Source: an uncultured Pelagibacteraceae bacterium (GTDB lineage Bacteria; Pseudomonadota; Alphaproteobacteria; Pelagibacterales; Pelagibacteraceae). Taken from it: 64,000 nt of DNA. Within the stretch, counting starts at the first letter, position 1; each line of letters starts with the position of its first letter. Shown here in pieces: positions 59,349 through 64,000 of the stretch. The position numbers were made by a program, and so were the translations under genes. The notes beneath the pieces were generated by a model. The model was not told the DNA's origin. It searched no databases and saw only the letters and a list, made by a program, of their open reading frames with translations. The DNA lies in the NCBI GenBank assembly GCA_902574525.1, contig CACGNQ010000001.1, positions 62,001 to 126,000 of the forward strand. Reading direction: 5' to 3'.

Positions 59349-60749
59349 ATGACTGACGAACTAGGTGCATTGACGACCATATTTACAGAGTTTTACTACT
59401 GGATAACAGTGGTACTCATGTTTTTAATTCACGTGGGTTTCTGTATGTATGAAGTTGGAGCTTCCCGATACAAACATCATCAACACACTTTAATGAAAAA
59501 TACAATGCTGATACCTTTGGTAACAGTAACTTGGTTTTTATTTGGTTGGTGGATTTATTGGGCATTTCCAACGGGACCAGGTCTTGCACCATCAATAATG
59601 AATGGAAGCGATGCTTTAATTACCGATGACTCTGCTTTTAGCGCAAAATTTTATGTAGCTACAAGTCAGCTTATGGCTGTAAACTTAGGAGATCATATTA
59701 GTGGTGTATTCTGGGCAGCGTTTTTACTTTTCTCATGGACAGCAGCTTCAATTGTTTCTGGTGCAATAATAGAAAGAATAACTACATTTGCATTCGGTAT
59801 ACTTGCAATTGCGATAGGTTCAGTTTTCTGGACTATAGATGCTGCATGGGGATGGCACTTTGACGGGTGGATGCTTAAATTACTCGGATACCATGATGCG
59901 TATGCATCTGGTGTAATTCACGCAATAGCAGGTGGATTTGCTTTGGGTGTTTTAGTAGTTTTGGGTCCAAGAATAGGTAAATTTACATCCAGTGGCGAAC
60001 CTAGAAACATAGGACCAAGGAATCCTTGGTTGGTTACAATCGGATTGTTTTTAATTTATACCGGTTTCTGGGGTTTTTACGCTGCATGTAACATTCCTAT
60101 TTTTAACCTAGGGCCAGAGTATGGAATGGAAGGTGTAACATACTTTACCGCAACAAACATATATGTAACTCCTACTACATTAAGTGGTATTACTTTTAAC
60201 TTTTTAATGTCACTTTCTGGAGGATTATTGGCTGGATATGTGGTTTCGAGAGGAGATCCTTTCTGGACATATTCATCAGGTCTAGCTGGAGTTATCTGTG
60301 CTTCTGCAGGTAATGATTTGTATCACCCAATACAATCAATGATAATTGGTATGATCGGTGTTGTTATCGCATACAAAATGCATTACTGGGTTGAACGTAA
60401 GTTCAAAATAGATGATGCTGTTGGTGCGGTTGCTGTACATGGTTATGCTGGGTTTGTAGGTTTAGTAATTTGTGGATTTGTTTTAAATGGTTATCCATCA
60501 TCAGGCTATAGTGTTGGAGCTATGTGGGACGGATCAACTTATGCATCAATAAATCCTTTAGGAATGTTCATCGGAGCAATAATAATGTTTTTTGTTTTAG
60601 GGATGTTTCCAGGATATATAATTGCAAGAGTTCTCAATGGAGTAGGAAGATTAAGAATTCCTAGAGAGGCAGAAATTGCTGGATTAGACTACGATATAAT
60701 GGAGGCTGCAAAAGATGATGAAAAGTCAGTAGCCTCAGCAACGAGGTAA
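59349..60749 (+). CDS. amt: Ammonium/methylammonium transporter
   Basis: The 466-aa protein has about eleven membrane spans and the Amt landmarks: the first pore His in YASGVIHAIAGGFALG (about residue 196) and the second in GAVAVHGYAGFVG (about 361). It conducts ammonium or methylammonium across the inner membrane. The N-terminus lacks a cleavable signal peptide. It sits between mgsABC and gmaS, so methylammonium uptake is plausible. No glnK gene adjoins it. Confidence 0.9.
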   Translation: MTDELGALTTIFTEFYYWITVVLMFLIHVGFCMYEVGASRYKHHQHTLMKNTMLIPLVTVTWFLFGWWIYWAFPTGPGLAPSIMNGSDALITDDSAFSAKFYVATSQLMAVNLGDHISGVFWAAFLLFSWTAASIVSGAIIERITTFAFGILAIAIGSVFWTIDAAWGWHFDGWMLKLLGYHDAYASGVIHAIAGGFALGVLVVLGPRIGKFTSSGEPRNIGPRNPWLVTIGLFLIYTGFWGFYAACNIPIFNLGPEYGMEGVTYFTATNIYVTPTTLSGITFNFLMSLSGGLLAGYVVSRGDPFWTYSSGLAGVICASAGNDLYHPIQSMIIGMIGVVIAYKMHYWVERKFKIDDAVGAVAVHGYAGFVGLVICGFVLNGYPSSGYSVGAMWDGSTYASINPLGMFIGAIIMFFVLGMFPGYIIARVLNGVGRLRIPREAEIAGLDYDIMEAAKDDEKSVASATR

Positions 60750-60761
60750 GGAGGAAAATAT

Positions 60762-60983
60762 ATGGCAACAGTAAATAACTGGATAGATCATTTAAGTGCC
60801 TCTGAAGTCCAAGGTGCTATTTATCCAGGTGTGGGATCAGAAGGAATATTAGTTATTCTAGGTCTCATTATTTGGATTGGATGGCATGTCATTACTGCTA
60901 AGCAAGAAAAAGAAGAGCTTGAAAAACTTGCTAGGCAAAGACGTGGTCCAAATGATTGGAAAAGCAATATTACCGATGGGTAA
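60762..60983 (+). CDS. Small single-span membrane protein downstream of amt
   Basis: The 73-aa protein has a good AAGGAGG ribosome site 7 nt upstream and one central hydrophobic segment (GILVILGLIIWIGWHVI, about residues 29-45), then a charged tail (KQEKEELEKLARQRRG). It could be a partner of the Amt transporter. Function is unknown; its spacing of 12 nt after amt points to the same transcript. Confidence 0.65.
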   Translation: MATVNNWIDHLSASEVQGAIYPGVGSEGILVILGLIIWIGWHVITAKQEKEELEKLARQRRGPNDWKSNITDG

Positions 60984-60998
60984 TTAATAAAAGATTAA

Positions 60999-61025
60999 GG
61001 GCGCACTTAAGTGTGCGCCCTTTTT
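60999..61025 (+). terminator. Rho-independent terminator after the amt unit
   Basis: The stem GGGCGCAC / GTGCGCCC with loop TTAAGT is followed by TTTTT. The stem is much richer in GC than the surroundings and fits a strong terminator for the mgs/amt transcript, placed before the small gene at 61031. Confidence 0.9.
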
Positions 61026-61030
61026 ATAAA

Positions 61031-61192
61031 ATGGAAGAAAATAATCCACAAGAGAATTTAAATAAAACGCCTAGCAAAATGTCTAGGCTTGCATGGCCTA
61101 AAGCTAAATATGGAGTAATTTTAGCAGTAATAATTATTATTGTTGTAAATTTTATTTATTATAAAGATTTCTTTTTATCTCTATTTAAATAA
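61031..61192 (+). CDS. Small single-span membrane protein before gmaS
   Basis: The track's TTG start at 60956 runs through the terminator and overlaps the previous gene. The ATG at 61031 gives 53 aa (MEENNPQENLNK...). It has an acidic/Asn-rich start, then one hydrophobic segment (YGVILAVIIIIVVNFIYY). It lies 19 nt before gmaS. No function is known; the short length keeps the confidence moderate. Confidence 0.5.
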   Translation: MEENNPQENLNKTPSKMSRLAWPKAKYGVILAVIIIIVVNFIYYKDFFLSLFK

Positions 61193-61211
61193 TATTGTGT
61201 TACAATAATTC

Positions 61212-62537
61212 ATGGCAAAAAATCTTTCAGCTATCGCAAAAGCTAAAAAAATCAAATATTTTTTAATAAGTTTTGTGGATCTTTTTGGGGTATTGAGATC
61301 CAAACTTGTACCCGCTAGCGCGATTTCTGGAATGCAAAAGGATGGTGCAGGTTTTGCTGGTTTTGCAACTTGGTTAGATATGACGCCCGCTGATTCAGAT
61401 ATGTTTGCGATTCCAGATCCTGAAAGCCTAATCCAACTTCCATGGAATAAAGAAGTTGGTTGGCTTGCATCTGATTTATGGATGGATGGTAAACAAGTTG
61501 AAGCCTCACCTAGAGTAATGCTTAAAAAACAGATAGATATTTTATCTAGAGATAAATTAACTATGAAATCTGGTGTCGAGTGTGAATTTTTTTTAGTTTC
61601 ACCAGATGGTTCAGCAATAGCTGACCAAAGAGATGTTCAATCAAAACCTTGTTATGACCAATCAGCCTTAATGAGACGATATGATTTAATAAAAGAAATT
61701 TGTGATTGTATGATTGAATTGGGATGGGGCCCTTACCAAAATGATCATGAAGACGCGAATGGACAATTTGAAATGAATTGGGATTTTTCAGATTGTCTGA
61801 CAACAGCAGATAGACATGTCTTTTTCAAATTTATGGTTAAAACATTATCTGAAAAGCATGGTTTACGTGCTACTTTTATGCCAAAACCATTTGAAAATCT
61901 CACTGGAAATGGTTGTCACGCTCATATTTCTTTATGGAACGATAAGAATAATAAGTTTTTAGAAAGTGGAGATAGATATGGCCTAAGTAAATTAGCTTAT
62001 AATTTTCTAGGTGGGTTAATGAAAAATGCATCAACACTATCAGCTTTTTTTAACCCTACTGTAAATAGTTATAGAAGAATTAATGCACCACCAACAAAGT
62101 CAGGCGCATCTTGGTCTCCATCAAGTATTTCTTACACTGGAAATAATAGAACACATATGATTAGGATACCAGATCAAGGTAGATTTGAGCTTAGACTAAT
62201 GGATGGATCTTCAAACCCCTATCTTTTGCAAGCAGGCATACTTGCAGCAGGTTTGCACGGTATGAACATGAAACTTGATCCAGGAGAACCGTTAACTTGT
62301 AACATGTACACTGATTATAAAAACTACCCTGATCTTGATAAGTTACCTGATGATCTTGAAGAGTCATTAGAAAAATTGGAGGAAAATAAAATAATAAAAG
62401 ATGCTTTTAGTGAAACAGTTATAAATAGCTACATCAAATTAAAAAAGGAAGAGATAAGAAGTTTTTTTCAAAATGAAAACTTTGACAAAAAAGGTCCTAT
62501 AACTGACTGGGAAAAATTAAATACATTAGATTGTTGA
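61212..62537 (+). CDS. gmaS: Gamma-glutamylmethylamide synthetase
   Basis: The 441-aa protein is a glutamine synthetase homologue that closely follows GmaS. It has KIKYFLISFVDLFGVLRSKL at residues 13-32, FAGFATWLDMTPAD near 49, MKSGVECEFFLV near 117 (metal site), WGPYQNDHEDANGQFEMNWD near 176 and GNGCHAHISLW near 234. It joins glutamate and monomethylamine with ATP to gamma-glutamylmethylamide, which feeds N-methylglutamate synthase. It follows a strong terminator, so it may have its own promoter. A plain glutamine synthetase is the alternative, but the sequence pattern favours GmaS. Confidence 0.88.
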   Translation: MAKNLSAIAKAKKIKYFLISFVDLFGVLRSKLVPASAISGMQKDGAGFAGFATWLDMTPADSDMFAIPDPESLIQLPWNKEVGWLASDLWMDGKQVEASPRVMLKKQIDILSRDKLTMKSGVECEFFLVSPDGSAIADQRDVQSKPCYDQSALMRRYDLIKEICDCMIELGWGPYQNDHEDANGQFEMNWDFSDCLTTADRHVFFKFMVKTLSEKHGLRATFMPKPFENLTGNGCHAHISLWNDKNNKFLESGDRYGLSKLAYNFLGGLMKNASTLSAFFNPTVNSYRRINAPPTKSGASWSPSSISYTGNNRTHMIRIPDQGRFELRLMDGSSNPYLLQAGILAAGLHGMNMKLDPGEPLTCNMYTDYKNYPDLDKLPDDLEESLEKLEENKIIKDAFSETVINSYIKLKKEEIRSFFQNENFDKKGPITDWEKLNTLDC

Positions 62538-62543
62538 TTAAAA

Positions 62544-63686
62544 ATGAGTACTTCTGAAGATTTAAAATGGGAGCTTACGAATTATATTGATAACAAAAAT
62601 TATAATTTCAGTAGAGAGAAGATATTAAATATTTGTGACGAAAGTAATGTTGATGATGCATATAATACAATATCAAAGTGGAAAAATTATAAACCTACTC
62701 CACTTGTAAATCTTGTAAAATTATCTAATAAACTTAAATTAAATAATATTTTTTATAAAGATGAGTCAAAAAGATTTCATCTAAAATCTTTTAAAGCTTT
62801 AGGTGGGGCTTATGCTGTTGAAAAAACTACACAAGGAAACAAAAATATAATAGTAGCTACAGCAACTGCTGGAAATCATGGACGCTCGGTAGCATGGGGT
62901 GCGCAAAGACTTGGTTTAAAATGTAAAATATTTATTAGCGAGTACGTCAGCGAAGCAAGAGCAAAATCAATGAGAAAACTTGATGCCGAAGTTATAAGAG
63001 TTAATGGAAATTATGAAAAATCTCTAGAGAGATGTATTAATGAATCGAATAAAAATGGGTGGGAAATTGTACAAGATGTTGCTTGGGAGAATTATGAATA
63101 TGTTCCAAAACTTACAATGGCTGGATACTCTGTTATGATTAAAGAAATATCTAATCAAACTAACCAATATATAACACATGTTTTTTTACAAGCAGGTGTC
63201 GGAGGAATGGCATCAGGTGCAATAGCGGGTATAGCAAAATATTTTAAAAGAATTCCAAAAATTATTATTGTAGAACCAGAAAATGCAGATTGTGTTCTAA
63301 AAAGTGTTGAAAATGGTTCATTGCAGAAAGTCAATATTAAAAAAGAAAGTATAATGGGTGGAATGTCTTGCGGAGAAGTATCTTTGGTCCCATGGAAAAT
63401 ATTAAAAGAATCTGTAAATACTTGCACTAGCGTTACAGATGAAAATGTTGATCTAACAGTTGCTATGCTGAGAAATAAAATTTTAAGTGATGTAGAAATA
63501 GTTGGAGGTGAATGTTCAACTCCAGGAATAATTAGTTTGATTGCTTGCGCTGAGGATAGTGAAATAAGGAAAAATTTGGAGTTGGAAGAAAGTTCAAATA
63601 TCTTAATTATAGGTTGTGAAGGTGATGCTGACGAAGATTTATATAATAAATTGTTGTCTACGGGGAATAAAAAATTATTAAAATGA
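62544..63686 (+). CDS. dpaL: 2,3-diaminopropionate ammonia-lyase-like PLP enzyme
   Basis: The 380-aa fold type II PLP enzyme has the Schiff-base Lys in FHLKSFKALGGAYAV (about residue 77), ATAGNHGRSVAWGAQRLG near 110, and a phosphate loop QAGVGGMASGA near 219. EWEP-like IVQDVAWENYEYVPKLTMAGY near 175 recalls diaminopropionate ammonia-lyase rather than threonine dehydratase. It would split diaminopropionate (or a serine/threonine analogue) to pyruvate and ammonia. It follows gmaS by 6 nt and overlaps the last gene by 4 nt. Confidence 0.72.
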   Translation: MSTSEDLKWELTNYIDNKNYNFSREKILNICDESNVDDAYNTISKWKNYKPTPLVNLVKLSNKLKLNNIFYKDESKRFHLKSFKALGGAYAVEKTTQGNKNIIVATATAGNHGRSVAWGAQRLGLKCKIFISEYVSEARAKSMRKLDAEVIRVNGNYEKSLERCINESNKNGWEIVQDVAWENYEYVPKLTMAGYSVMIKEISNQTNQYITHVFLQAGVGGMASGAIAGIAKYFKRIPKIIIVEPENADCVLKSVENGSLQKVNIKKESIMGGMSCGEVSLVPWKILKESVNTCTSVTDENVDLTVAMLRNKILSDVEIVGGECSTPGIISLIACAEDSEIRKNLELEESSNILIIGCEGDADEDLYNKLLSTGNKKLLK

Positions 63687-64000
63687 AAAAAATTCATAAA
63701 AGAAATATAGAAAATTTAGACTTTTATAAAATTTTTAAACCGCAACTCTCTCCGAAGAAAATGCTGGAGCTAGGTGTATTTGGAGGATCTTATTTTGGTT
63801 CAAATATCAATATAAAAGAATATCCTAAATCATGGTTTGAAAAAGCAAAAATCAGTAAGAACTTCGATATAACTTTAAATCGTTTTAGAGTTAAAGCAGG
63901 ATTATCTAGAGAACACTGGATAGAAAAAGGATGGATATTCAAAGAGGATCCATTAGGTTGGTTTCAATGGTACTGTAGATTTATAAATGGAAGAAGAATT
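63683..64000 (+). CDS. Conserved hypothetical protein, 3' end cut by window edge
   Basis: The frame is open from ATG at 63683 (ATGA overlap with the previous gene) to the window end, giving 106 aa. It is absent from the ORF track because no stop lies in the window. It reads MLELGVFGGSYFG near residue 27, LSREHWIEKGW near 80, and DPLGWFQWYCRF near 92, a Trp/Tyr-rich pattern I associate with a conserved family of unknown function. Its coupling to the lyase gene suggests a common process. Confidence 0.7.
   Translation, partial: MKKIHKRNIENLDFYKIFKPQLSPKKMLELGVFGGSYFGSNINIKEYPKSWFEKAKISKNFDITLNRFRVKAGLSREHWIEKGWIFKEDPLGWFQWYCRFINGRRI

Noticed and set aside
63155-63697. 180-aa - strand ORF opposite the diaminopropionate lyase gene
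   Set aside because: The + strand frame encodes clear PLP-enzyme motifs; the antisense frame has none.
1-64000. CRISPR arrays, prophage, insertion sequences, tRNA or rRNA genes
   Set aside because: No repeat-spacer pattern, integrase, transposase or cloverleaf-like gap was seen; intergenic gaps are at most about 140 bases.

Overview
This window looks like chromosomal DNA of a streamlined, AT-rich marine alphaproteobacterium of the SAR11 (Pelagibacterales) type. The reasons are very low GC, 1-8 nt gene overlaps, no intergenic gap over 300 bases (the largest are about 140), Lys/Asn/Ile-rich proteins, and a gene content dominated by uptake and demethylation of methylated osmolytes and amines. 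There are no rRNA or tRNA genes, insertion sequences, phage genes or CRISPR arrays. The organism call is an inference from gene content; no marker gene is present.

Layout. (1) 1-2712: tail of a short-chain dehydrogenase, a hotdog thioesterase, a DMT exporter and a 2OG-Fe(II) oxygenase. (2) 2816-8522, + strand: a tight five-gene catabolic module (luciferase-like monooxygenase, ThDP enzyme, AA_synth/DUF1185 protein, alpha/beta hydrolase, aldehyde dehydrogenase) of unknown substrate. (3) 13083-8525, - strand: a seven-gene overlapping run (HxGH nucleotidyltransferase, 2OG oxygenase, carnitine-dehydrogenase-like enzyme, enoyl-CoA hydratase, CoA-binding protein, exported MsrA, flavodoxin-fold reductase). 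(4) 19504-13124, - strand: betaine-homocysteine methyltransferase, OYE/TMADH-type N-demethylase, methyltransferase, small P-loop kinase and a surface autotransporter-like protein. (5) 19645-23736, + strand: betaine-type binding protein and permease without ATPase, a MetF-like protein and a DmdA-like GcvT-fold demethylase. (6) 27704-24322, - strand: a divergent M19 dipeptidase, two uncharacterised proteins and a 50-aa CxxC protein absent from the ORF track; then purEK and an NAPE-PLD-like hydrolase. (7) 36391-31288, - strand: heterotetrameric sarcosine oxidase (soxBDAG), divergent from fhs. (8) 49855-38165, - strand: betaine/TMAO-type ABC transporter (X, then two unrelated small genes, then V and W), glpK, gpsA, Fe-alcohol dehydrogenase, a class I amidotransferase, gshA and gshB. 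(9) 49962-62537, + strand: TMAO demethylase (tdm), a small winged-helix-like protein, an FAD amine oxidoreductase, a glutamine synthetase homologue, N-methylglutamate synthase mgsABC, amt and gmaS. The window ends with a diaminopropionate ammonia-lyase-like enzyme and a truncated conserved gene.

How it fits together. Betaine or TMAO enters through the ABC systems. BHMT, the TMADH-like enzyme and SoxBDAG would strip betaine to glycine. Tdm would cleave TMAO to dimethylamine and formaldehyde. GmaS and MgsABC would carry monomethylamine through gamma-glutamylmethylamide to N-methylglutamate. Fhs and the MetF-like and GcvT-like proteins handle the C1 units on tetrahydrofolate, and Amt handles ammonium or methylammonium. 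TMA monooxygenase (tmm) and dimethylamine monooxygenase (dmm) are not in the window. The best candidates for undescribed biology are the luciferase/ThDP/AA_synth module, the DmdA-like plus MetF-like pair beside an ATPase-less betaine transporter, and the divergent dipeptidase operon with its unknown partners.
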